Below are positions 17,172 through 24,498 of a stretch of DNA of 60,645 nucleotides, in pieces. The notes under the pieces were generated by a model, which had not been told where the DNA came from, ran no database searches, and saw only the letters and a program-made list of their open reading frames with translations. The translations under genes were made by a program, and so were the position numbers. The stretch comes from Clostridia bacterium. Its GTDB lineage: Bacteria > Bacillota > Clostridia > UBA1381. The stretch lies in assembly GCA_900751685.1 (NCBI GenBank), contig CAADSR010000257.1, positions 1-60,645 on the forward strand, given 5' to 3'. Numbering within the stretch: the stretch's first letter is position 1; every line of letters begins with the position of its first letter.

Positions 17172-18503
17172 GTGTTCGAGACAATTAAAAACGCTTTTAA
17201 AATTCCAGATTTAAGGCGCAGAATTCTTTTCACACTGTTAATGCTGATTGTTTTCCGTTTTGGCGCACATATTCCAGTGCCTTACCTGAGCGCGGAAGCA
17301 ATGCAGGCTTTTTTAGGAAACGGCGGAACAGACTTATTCAGCCTGTTTGATGTGTTCACTGGTGGGGCATTCTCCAATGCGACCGTTATGGCGCTGGGTG
17401 TTTCTCCATACATTAACGCATCCATTATTATTCAATTATTAACGGTCGCGATCCCGTCGCTGGAACGCTTGGCGAAGGAAGGCGTGGAAGGCCGTAAGAA
17501 AATCAATAAGATTACACGTTATGTTGGTATTGTTCTGGCATTGATCCAAGGTGCGGGCCTGTATGTTACATTGTATAACATGGGGATCCAATCCGGCATG
17601 ACTACCATTGCAAATACCACAATGCTTGGCTTCTTTACGATCGTACTGACCTTTACGGCTGGTACAGCATTTATCGTATGGCTGGGTGAATTGATCACAG
17701 AAAAAGGCATCGGGAACGGTGTTTCCCTGATCATCTTTGCTGGTATCGTATCCAGGATCCCATCTGGTGCGATCACAATTTACCAGCAGTTCTTAGCAGC
17801 CGGCTTCAACATCAAAGGTGCTATCATCTCTTTGTTGATCTTGGTTGTTGCAATCGCTGCAATTGGATTTGTAGTATTGTTTGACAGTGCAGAACGCAGA
17901 ATCCCGGTACAGTACGCAAAGCGTGTTGTGGGCCGGAAGATGTATGGCGGGCAAAGCACAAACATTCCGATTAAGGTTGTTATGGGCGGCGTTATGCCGA
18001 TCATTTTTGCATCCAGTATCATGGCATTCCCGGCAACGATCGTACGTCTGGTAACAGGCGGCAATATGCCGACAGAAGGAATTAGCTATTATATCTTAGG
18101 GATGCTTTCAGCAGGCTATGGCCCGGCATGGACCAGTATTGTATATTCTTTATTATACTTCCTGCTCATTATCTTCTTTACTTACTTTTATTCTTCCATC
18201 CAATTCAATCCGATTGAGCTGGCGAATAATATGAAGAAGAGCGGCGGTTATATTCCTGGGATCCGTCCAGGGAAACCGACCAGTGATTTTATTGGCAAAG
18301 TATCAACAAAGCTGAATCTTGCAGGCGCGATCTTCTTAGGGATCATCGCGATCCTTCCGGTCATCCTGGGTGCGGTATTTAATATCCAGTCCATTCAAAT
18401 CGGAGGTACTTCCCTGTTAATCATGGAAGGTGTTGCATTAGAAGCAGTACGCCAAATCGAATCACAAATGACCATGCGTCATTATAAAGGCTTTTTAGAG
18501 TAA
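17172..18503 (+). CDS. secY: Protein translocase channel subunit SecY
   Basis: SecY (443 residues) is the pore of the general secretion channel, with ten transmembrane helices. The N-terminal ALGVSPYINASIIIQLL, the plug/pore region, GIGNGVSLIIFAGIV and the C-terminal IPGIRPGKPTSDFI with the closing TMRHYKGFLE are typical. GTG 17172 is the start, coupled to rplO, with GAGGTGATG upstream. Its partner SecE is encoded at 34597 in this window. Confidence 0.97.
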   Translation: MFETIKNAFKIPDLRRRILFTLLMLIVFRFGAHIPVPYLSAEAMQAFLGNGGTDLFSLFDVFTGGAFSNATVMALGVSPYINASIIIQLLTVAIPSLERLAKEGVEGRKKINKITRYVGIVLALIQGAGLYVTLYNMGIQSGMTTIANTTMLGFFTIVLTFTAGTAFIVWLGELITEKGIGNGVSLIIFAGIVSRIPSGAITIYQQFLAAGFNIKGAIISLLILVVAIAAIGFVVLFDSAERRIPVQYAKRVVGRKMYGGQSTNIPIKVVMGGVMPIIFASSIMAFPATIVRLVTGGNMPTEGISYYILGMLSAGYGPAWTSIVYSLLYFLLIIFFTYFYSSIQFNPIELANNMKKSGGYIPGIRPGKPTSDFIGKVSTKLNLAGAIFLGIIAILPVILGAVFNIQSIQIGGTSLLIMEGVALEAVRQIESQMTMRHYKGFLE

Positions 18504-18524
18504 GCAATGAAAGGCGGGCATCAT

Positions 18525-19169
18525 ATGAAATTAGTGTTAATGGGACCTCCGGGTGCCGGTAAAGGAACGCAGGGAGAGCTTCTGGCTAAAAAGCTGGATG
18601 TTCATACGATTTCTACGGGAGTTATGCTCCGGCCCGCCATTAAAGAAAACACGGAATTGGGAAAACTGGCTGGCCAGTATATCAATGATGGTAAGCTGGT
18701 TCCCGATGATGTGATGGTATCCATAGTAAAAGAGCGTTTGTCTGAACCGGATTGTGAGAAGGGATTCATCCTGGATGGATTCCCACGCACTGTAAAGCAG
18801 GCAGAAGCGCTGACAGCCTCAGGTGTTAAAATTGATAAGGTTTTATCCCTGGAGGTTGCAGATGAGGATATTATCTCAAGGCTCACCAGCCGGCGGGAAT
18901 GCTCCGGGTGCGGCGCACCTTATAACATTTTATCCAATCCCCCCAAAACGGAAGGGGTTTGTGATAAATGCGGAGGCAGCCTGATCCAGCGGGCAGATGA
19001 TAACCCGGAAACGATTTCAAACCGTTTGGAAGTTTATCATACGCAAACTGAGCCGATTAAAGAATATTATCAAAAGGCGGGGCTTTTAGTAATGGCCCAG
19101 GGTGAGCATGAGCTTGCAGATACGACTCGTAATGTAGACCATGCATTAGGAATCGAGGGGGCGCAATGA
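18525..19169 (+). CDS. adk: Adenylate kinase, zinc-containing LID
   Basis: Adk (214 residues) interconverts ATP + AMP and 2 ADP. The P-loop GPPGAGKGTQ (residues 7-16), the AMP-binding DGFPRT and a LID domain with CSGCGAPYN and CDKCGG, which bind zinc in Gram-positive enzymes, are all present. ATG 18525 was chosen because homology starts at MKLVLMG and GGCGGG lies upstream. An in-frame ATG six codons earlier has no ribosome site. It overlaps map by 4 bp. Confidence 0.96.
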   Translation: MKLVLMGPPGAGKGTQGELLAKKLDVHTISTGVMLRPAIKENTELGKLAGQYINDGKLVPDDVMVSIVKERLSEPDCEKGFILDGFPRTVKQAEALTASGVKIDKVLSLEVADEDIISRLTSRRECSGCGAPYNILSNPPKTEGVCDKCGGSLIQRADDNPETISNRLEVYHTQTEPIKEYYQKAGLLVMAQGEHELADTTRNVDHALGIEGAQ

Positions 19170-19912
19170 TTACAATTAAGTCCGCAACACAAATTGAAAA
19201 AATGCGGGAAGCCAATAGAATCACACGTGAAGCACTGGAGCTTCTGGAGAAACACGTGAAGCCTGGCATCTCGACAGCGCAGCTGGATAAGATCGCATAT
19301 GATTTTATCCTGTCCCAAGGCGCAAAACCGAATTTCCTTCATTACAACGGTTTTCCGGGCAGTATTTGCGCATCAGTCAATGATGAGGTAGTACACGGAA
19401 TCCCAAGTAAGAGCGTTGTGTTAAAGGAAGGCGATATCATCAGTATTGATATGGGCGCGGTGAAAAACGGCTATCACGGAGACGCTGCCAGAACGTATCC
19501 GGTCGGGAAAATTTCAGCCGAGGCACAAAACCTGATTGATGTAACCCGGCAAAGCTTTTTTGAAGGGATCAAATATGTGAAGCATGGTGCCAAATTAGGC
19601 GATGTTTCATCTGCCATACAGTCCTATGTGGAAGCGCACGGCTATTCCGTTGTCCGTGACCTGGTAGGCCACGGAATTGGAGAGGCGCTGCATGAAGAGC
19701 CGAATGTACCAAATTTTGGTCATCCGGGCCGCGGCGTAAAACTGGCTGCCGGTATGACGCTAGCCATTGAACCAATGGTCAATGCAGGAGACTGGAAGGT
19801 CTATGTAGAAGACGATGATTGGACCATTGTTACTGCAGATGGAAGCTTATCAGCCCACTATGAAAATACCATCGTGGTTACAAAAGAAGGTTATGAAATA
19901 TTAACCCTGTAG
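19166..19912 (+). CDS. map: Methionine aminopeptidase, type I
   Basis: Map (248 residues) removes the initiator Met from nascent chains. The metal ligands are all visible: ISIDMGAV and GDAARTYPVG (two Asp), GHGIGEALHEEP (His), AIEPMV (Glu) and HYENTIVV (Glu). The substrate His lies in HYNGFPGSIC. No N-terminal zinc finger, so it is the short type Ia. The start overlaps adk as ATGA. Confidence 0.96.
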   Translation: MITIKSATQIEKMREANRITREALELLEKHVKPGISTAQLDKIAYDFILSQGAKPNFLHYNGFPGSICASVNDEVVHGIPSKSVVLKEGDIISIDMGAVKNGYHGDAARTYPVGKISAEAQNLIDVTRQSFFEGIKYVKHGAKLGDVSSAIQSYVEAHGYSVVRDLVGHGIGEALHEEPNVPNFGHPGRGVKLAAGMTLAIEPMVNAGDWKVYVEDDDWTIVTADGSLSAHYENTIVVTKEGYEILTL

Positions 19913-19924
19913 AGGTGACAAGAT

Positions 19925-20197
19925 ATGGAACTAGTAATGGGCACAGTGGTTCGCTCCAAAGCAGGCCGTGATAAGGGTGATTTGTTTGTGATCCTCCGGC
20001 TCGAAGGTGAATATGCCTATATTGCCAACGGTGAACTGAGAAAAGTGGACCAGCCAAAAAAGAAAAAGCTCAAGCACATTCAACGGACGAACTACGTTTC
20101 CGGATTCATTGCAGATAAGCTTGCAGCGGTCGGAAAGGTGACCAATTCGGAGGTGCGAAAGGCATTAGCGGAATATAGGGAGATAGAAGTTTCTTAG
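19925..20197 (+). CDS. KOW-domain RNA-binding protein (L14e-like)
   Basis: This 90-residue basic protein opens with a KOW motif (GTVVRSKAGRDKGDLFVIL), then carries PKKKKLKH. Homologues sit between map and infA in many Clostridia and are annotated as KOW or L14e-like RNA-binding proteins. Its role on the ribosome is not established. GAGGTGACAAG precedes ATG 19925. It is 12 bp from both neighbours and belongs to the operon. Confidence 0.88.
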   Translation: MELVMGTVVRSKAGRDKGDLFVILRLEGEYAYIANGELRKVDQPKKKKLKHIQRTNYVSGFIADKLAAVGKVTNSEVRKALAEYREIEVS

Positions 20198-20209
20198 GAG
20201 GTAAGTTCT

Positions 20210-20428
20210 TTGGCTAAGGAAGATGTATTAGAATTAGAGGGCACAGTGGTTGAAACCCTGCCCAACGCAATGTTTAAAGTAGAGCTTGAAAATGGGCACC
20301 AAGTTTTGGCACACATTTCAGGCAAGTTAAGAATGAATTTCATTAAGATTCTGCCGGGCGACCGGGTAACCCTGGAGATGAGCCCGTATGACTTGACTCG
20401 CGGCAGAATCACATGGAGATCCAAGTAA
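20210..20428 (+). CDS. infA: Translation initiation factor IF-1
   Basis: IF-1 (72 residues) is an OB-fold factor that occupies the 30S A site. LELEGTVVETLPNAMFKVEL, GHQVLAHISGKLRMN and TRGRITWRSK are diagnostic. TTG 20210 is the start, set by TAGGAGG 10 bp upstream; no ATG fits. Confidence 0.96.
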   Translation: MAKEDVLELEGTVVETLPNAMFKVELENGHQVLAHISGKLRMNFIKILPGDRVTLEMSPYDLTRGRITWRSK

Positions 20429-20445
20429 TATAGGAGGTAATGGAA

Positions 20446-20559
20446 ATGAAAGTACGTCCGTCCGTAAAACCCATTTGTGAAAAGTGCAAAATTATCAAGA
20501 GAAAAGGGAAAGTAATGGTAATTTGCGAAAACCCGAAGCATAAGCAAAAGCAAGGCTGA
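20446..20559 (+). CDS. rpmJ: 50S ribosomal protein L36, Cys-containing
   Basis: L36 has 37 residues: MKVRPSVKPICEKCK, then IICEN-like VICENPKHKQKQG. Cys residues plus His form the zinc site. TAGGAGG precedes ATG 20446; TGA is at 20557. Confidence 0.95.
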   Translation: MKVRPSVKPICEKCKIIKRKGKVMVICENPKHKQKQG

Positions 20560-20672
20560 TCGGGAAATTTGTTTATGACTTGTTCAAGTGCGGCTGCCAC
20601 ACAGTGTGTGGGTCTTGAAGAGGTTATCATAAGGTTGTAAGTTTATGATAATTGATACATGGAGGTGTAAAA
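20560..20672 (+). promoter_or_regulatory. Structured rpmJ-rpsM gap (candidate alpha-operon leader element)
   Basis: The 113-nt gap contains a nested stem, TTCAAG (20583-20588) with CTTGAA (20614-20619) enclosing CCACAC (20597-20602) with GTGTGG (20606-20611). It also contains a perfect 9-bp hairpin TTATCATAA (20624-20632) with TTATGATAA (20643-20651), directly upstream of the rpsM ribosome site. In E. coli S4 controls the equivalent genes through a structured leader. That S4 acts here is inference. Confidence 0.5.
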
Positions 20673-21041
20673 ATGGCAAGAATAGCAGGTGTTGACTTAC
20701 CAAGAGACAAAAGAGTAGAAGTTGGTCTTACCTATATATATGGCATCGGCCTGAAAAGTTCGCAAAAGATTTTGGCGCAGAACGGAATCAATCCGGATAC
20801 CAGAGTAAAAGATTTAACCGAGAGCGAAGTAAATAAGCTCAGAGAATCCATTGATGCTGATTTTACAGTGGAAGGCGATTTAAGACGTCAAATCGCATTG
20901 GATATCAAGCGTTTGATGGAAATCGGTTGTTACAGAGGGATCCGTCATAGAAAGGGTCTGCCGGTCCGTGGACAAAATACAAAAAATAACGCTCGTACCC
21001 GTAAAGGTCCTGCGAAGACAATGGCGAACAAAAAGAAATGA
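20673..21041 (+). CDS. rpsM: 30S ribosomal protein S13
   Basis: S13 (122 residues) contacts P-site tRNA from the 30S head. ARIAGVDLPRDKRVEVGLTY start and RGIRHRKGLPVRGQ followed by NARTRKGP near the end are diagnostic. ATG 20673 follows TGGAGGTG; an ATG seven codons earlier overlaps the leader and lacks homology. Confidence 0.97.
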   Translation: MARIAGVDLPRDKRVEVGLTYIYGIGLKSSQKILAQNGINPDTRVKDLTESEVNKLRESIDADFTVEGDLRRQIALDIKRLMEIGCYRGIRHRKGLPVRGQNTKNNARTRKGPAKTMANKKK

Positions 21042-21061
21042 TAAAGGAGGGACTCAACTAA

Positions 21062-21460
21062 ATGGCTAAAGTAGCAAAAAGAACTACACGAACAAGACGT
21101 CGTGATAGAAAAAATATCGAAAAGGGCGCGGCTCATATCCGTTCCACTTTTAACAATACAATTGTTACGATCACCGATACTGCCGGAAACGCAATTTCCT
21201 GGGCAAGCGCTGGCGGATTAGGCTTCAGAGGTTCCAGAAAGAGTACTCCGTTTGCTGCACAAACAGCTGCAGAAACAGCTGCAAAGGCAGCAATGGAACA
21301 TGGTATGAAGTCTGTTGAAGTTTATGTAAAAGGTCCTGGTGCAGGACGTGAAGCTGCGATCCGTGCATTGCAGGCAGCAGGTCTGGAAGTCAGCATGATC
21401 AAGGATGTTACTCCGATTCCTCATAACGGTTGTAGACCGCCGAAGAGAAGAAGAGTTTGA
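21062..21460 (+). CDS. rpsK: 30S ribosomal protein S11
   Basis: S11 (132 residues) lines the mRNA exit on the 30S platform. AHIRSTFNNTIVTITD, GFRGSRKSTPFAAQ and the C-terminal THNGCR-like PHNGCRPPKRRRV identify it. AAAGGAGGG precedes the start. Confidence 0.97.
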   Translation: MAKVAKRTTRTRRRDRKNIEKGAAHIRSTFNNTIVTITDTAGNAISWASAGGLGFRGSRKSTPFAAQTAAETAAKAAMEHGMKSVEVYVKGPGAGREAAIRALQAAGLEVSMIKDVTPIPHNGCRPPKRRRV

Positions 21461-21498
21461 TGGATTGTATACATTGTATGTAAGGAGGAAACAACAGC

Positions 21499-22092
21499 AT
21501 GGCTAAAAATATGCAACCGGTACTCAAAAGATGTAGAACTTTAGGTATCGAGCCGTCGGTAATGGGCGTTGATAAAAGCTCGAATAAAAATCCGAAGCAA
21601 AGCAGAAAAAAGCAGAGCGAATATGGCCTGCAGCTGAATGAAAAGCAAAAAGTAAGATTCATCTACGGCGTATTGGAGAAGCAATTCAGAAAATACTATG
21701 TGATGGCAACAAAGAAACAGGGGATCACCGGTGAAAACCTGCTTCAACTTTTGGAATCCAGACTGGACAACGTTGTGTTCCGTTTAGGATTGGCAAATAC
21801 AAGACGTGAAGCAAGACAAATCGTAAACCATGGCCATATCCTGGTAAATGGTAAAAAGGTTGATATTGCTTCTTACCTGGTAAAACCGGGCGAAGTTATT
21901 TCTGTGAAGGAAAAAACAAAGAACTCTGATCATATGAAAGAAATCGTTGAAACGAACGCCTCCAGAGTGGTTCCGAAATGGTTAGACATGGACAAGAACA
22001 CACTTACAGGTAAAGTTATTTCTTTATCAGATAGAGATGACATTGACTTTGAAGTACAAGAGCACTTGATCGTCGAACTGTACTCTAAATAA
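21499..22092 (+). CDS. rpsD: 30S ribosomal protein S4
   Basis: S4 (197 residues) starts 30S assembly and is a known autorepressor of alpha-type operons. The S4 RNA-binding domain LDNVVFRLGLANTRREARQ followed by VNHGHILVNGKKV is clear. The N-terminus (MAKNMQPVLKRCRTLGIEP) lacks zinc Cys residues and is the Cys-free form. Start follows TAAGGAGG. It ends 63 bp before rpoA; a small TTACC/GGTAA hairpin lies in that gap. Confidence 0.96.
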   Translation: MAKNMQPVLKRCRTLGIEPSVMGVDKSSNKNPKQSRKKQSEYGLQLNEKQKVRFIYGVLEKQFRKYYVMATKKQGITGENLLQLLESRLDNVVFRLGLANTRREARQIVNHGHILVNGKKVDIASYLVKPGEVISVKEKTKNSDHMKEIVETNASRVVPKWLDMDKNTLTGKVISLSDRDDIDFEVQEHLIVELYSK

Positions 22093-22155
22093 TAGATACG
22101 TATTACCCTCGGTAAGTGGATATAGATATAGTATTGTTGTAAGGAGGGTTCTGAA

Positions 22156-23106
22156 ATGATAGAAATGGAAAAACCTAATATAGAGTGTGTAGACATGAGT
22201 GAGGACGGACAATACGGGAAATTTGTGGTGTCTCCTTTAGAGCGCGGGTATGGAACAACACTGGGGAACTCCTTGCGCCGGATCCTGCTTTCTTCGTTGC
22301 CGGGTGCCGCTGCAACATCAATTAAGATTGAAGGGGTACAGCACGAATTTTCTACTGTGCCTGGTGTAAAGGAGGATGTCACTGAAATCATCCTGAACAT
22401 CAAGAAGCTTGCGATCAAACTTCATTCGGATTTACCGAAAACAGTTTATATCGAAGCAAAAGGCGCTTGTGAAATCACTGCGGCAGATATCAAATGTGAT
22501 GCTGACGTGGAAATTTTCAATCCGGATCTCCATATTGCAACATTGAATGAAGATGCCAGACTGTATATGGAAATTACCTTATCCAAGGGCAGAGGTTATG
22601 TTTCGGCGGAGAAAAATAAGCAAAGCCTGCAGCCGGTGATCGGTGTGATCCCGGTGGATTCCATTTACACACCTGTCAAAAAGGTGAACTACACAGTAGA
22701 AAATACGCGTGTAGGCCAATATACAGACCGTGAGGAATTGACGGTCGAAGTTTGGACAAACGGAACCATCCAGCCGGATGAATCTGTTAGTTTGGCAGCA
22801 AAGATCATGAATGATTTACTTCGGTTGTTCGTAGACCTTTCCGACGATGCAAAGAACACGGAAGTCATCGTTGAAAAGGAAGAAAGCAAGAAAGAAAAAG
22901 TGCTTGAAATGACCATCGAAGAATTAGATTTATCGGTACGTTCGTATAACTGCTTGAAGCGTGCCGGAATCAATACAGTAGAAGACCTTATCAATAAATC
23001 GGAAGAGGATATGATGAAGGTCCGCAACCTGGGCAGAAAGTCGCTTGAAGAAGTTATAAACAAATTAAACGCTTTAAGTCTTTACTTGAAAAAAGAAGAA
23101 GATTAA
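22156..23106 (+). CDS. rpoA: RNA polymerase alpha subunit
   Basis: Alpha (316 residues) nucleates RNA polymerase assembly. The N-terminal domain has FVVSPLERGYGTTLGNSLRR and LLSSLPGAA; the C-terminal domain, from about residue 250, has IEELDLSVRSYNCLKRAGIN and NLGRKSLEEV for UP-element and activator contact. TAAGGAGG precedes ATG 22156. rpoB and rpoC are not in this window. Confidence 0.97.
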   Translation: MIEMEKPNIECVDMSEDGQYGKFVVSPLERGYGTTLGNSLRRILLSSLPGAAATSIKIEGVQHEFSTVPGVKEDVTEIILNIKKLAIKLHSDLPKTVYIEAKGACEITAADIKCDADVEIFNPDLHIATLNEDARLYMEITLSKGRGYVSAEKNKQSLQPVIGVIPVDSIYTPVKKVNYTVENTRVGQYTDREELTVEVWTNGTIQPDESVSLAAKIMNDLLRLFVDLSDDAKNTEVIVEKEESKKEKVLEMTIEELDLSVRSYNCLKRAGINTVEDLINKSEEDMMKVRNLGRKSLEEVINKLNALSLYLKKEED

Positions 23107-23120
23107 TAGGAGGTATCGAT

Positions 23121-23465
23121 ATGCCGGGAACAAGAAAGTTAAATCTTCCTACCGATCAAAGAAAGGCGCTGCTTCGTAACTTGGTTACAAGCTTTTTGGA
23201 AAACGGTAGAATTGAAACAACTTTAACCAGAGCAAAAGAAACCAGAAGTATGGCCGAAAAAATGATTACTCTGGGCAAAACAAATACATTGCATTCTCGC
23301 CGTCAGGCTCTTGCTTATATCACAAAAGAAGATGTTGTGACAAAAGTATTTGAAGAAATTGCACCAAAGTACGCTGAAAGAAACGGCGGATACACAAGAA
23401 TCATCCAAATGGGCCCACGCCGCGGCGACGGTGCTCCAATGGCAATTCTTGAGTTGGTAGACTAA
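23121..23465 (+). CDS. rplQ: 50S ribosomal protein L17
   Basis: L17 (114 residues) lies near the tunnel exit. RKLNLPTDQRKALLRNLVT at the start and PRRGDGAPMAILELVD at the end are diagnostic. Last gene of the operon; TAGGAGG precedes it. Confidence 0.97.
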   Translation: MPGTRKLNLPTDQRKALLRNLVTSFLENGRIETTLTRAKETRSMAEKMITLGKTNTLHSRRQALAYITKEDVVTKVFEEIAPKYAERNGGYTRIIQMGPRRGDGAPMAILELVD

Positions 23466-23477
23466 TTTTAAAATCAG

Positions 23478-23540
23478 GTGCGTATTTTACGCATTGCTAT
23501 AAAAAAGCAGGAACGCAGCGCGTCCCTGCTTTTTTGTTTC
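23478..23540 (+). terminator. Terminator of the S10-spc-alpha operon (tandem hairpins)
   Basis: Two hairpins follow rplQ. The first is TGCGTA/TACGCA with a 3-nt loop at about 23479-23493 and no T-run. The second is AAAAAAGCAGGAACG (23501-23515) with CGTCCCTGCTTTTTT (23521-23535), one mismatch, a 5-nt loop and a T-run: a strong intrinsic terminator. Confidence 0.88.
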
Positions 23541-23688
23541 CAGACTTTATTGAAATAGTCTAAAAAGAGATCATAAAATATGTGCAATTTACGACTGGAT
23601 TAAAGGAAGAAAATAGATTAATATAATATTAAAAGTATAAATGTTTGTCAAAAAAGATTTTTGGATTTATTTAGAGAGGGGGATCACG

Positions 23689-24270
23689 ATGCTTGAAATT
23701 ATTTTATATGGGCTCATAGTACTAACTCTTATTCTTGTTGCTGCTAAGATAGACCTTACAAAAAACTGGAGGTATGCGGCTAGGGAGAATTTGAAAAAGG
23801 ATCTGTCTGCGATTGATTATTGCTTGAAAGGTTTGGAGAATGAGCCCATAGAGATCCAGACCCTGCGGGATATAGATATTCCCGATAAGATACAATTTTC
23901 GATGATAGATACTGTGTTAGTGCATGAAACCGGCGTTTATATCATTGACCCGGTAAAACATTTTTCACCTAAAAAAGTACAGCAGTATAAAGTGAGCCTG
24001 GATATATTAGCAGGGTTTTTAAAAGTAGAGGTAAAAAGCCTGACCCTCTTTATGGTATGCAGAGGTAAAAAATATGAAGTATCGGATTGGTATTATAATA
24101 TATCTTTAGTATCACCGGGAAATTTAAAGAAAACGCTCCTGAAACAAATGGAATCCAGAGAAAAGATGTATACCAGCGCTCAAATGGCAGAGCTATGTCA
24201 CCGCCTGTCCGCTTATGCAAACCGCAATAAAGATGCAGACAGGCTTGTGGACCCGATCCCAAGACTATAA
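23689..24270 (+). CDS. Membrane-anchored NERD-like protein
   Basis: This is a 193-residue protein with one N-terminal hydrophobic helix (LEIILYGLIVLTLILVAA) followed by a soluble domain containing FSMIDTVLVHETGVYIIDP and FSPKKVQQYKVSLDILAGF. The order (a strand with a conserved Asp, then VxxxGVYIID, then a helical region) resembles the NERD nuclease-related domain. The resemblance is moderate and nuclease activity is not shown. ATG 23689 follows GAGAGGGGG. An ATG 16 codons earlier has no ribosome site. A -10-like TATAAT lies at 23622-23627. It stands alone between two terminators. Confidence 0.6.
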   Translation: MLEIILYGLIVLTLILVAAKIDLTKNWRYAARENLKKDLSAIDYCLKGLENEPIEIQTLRDIDIPDKIQFSMIDTVLVHETGVYIIDPVKHFSPKKVQQYKVSLDILAGFLKVEVKSLTLFMVCRGKKYEVSDWYYNISLVSPGNLKKTLLKQMESREKMYTSAQMAELCHRLSAYANRNKDADRLVDPIPRL

Positions 24271-24322
24271 TCTTATGTTATTTTGAGGCATGCCGGAACC
24301 GGAAGATCAATAATTTTCAAGA

Positions 24323-24366
24323 GCAAAAAGCTTCCGTACATTAGAAAGGTGCGGAAGCTTTTTTGT
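24323..24366 (+). terminator. Intrinsic terminator after the NERD-like gene
   Basis: CAAAAAGCTTCCG (24324-24336) pairs with CGGAAGCTTTTTTG (24352-24365) around a 15-nt loop, with a T-run included in the right arm. Confidence 0.82.
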
Positions 24367-24498
24367 ATCCTTTTCAATACCATGATTTTCCTACGATTTT
24401 ATATACACTTTTTGGTTTTCCCCTATTTCACTGCCCAGAAAATTGTGGTATAATAATTTCATATCGGGATTTGAAATTGGGGAAAAGGAAGTGGTAGC

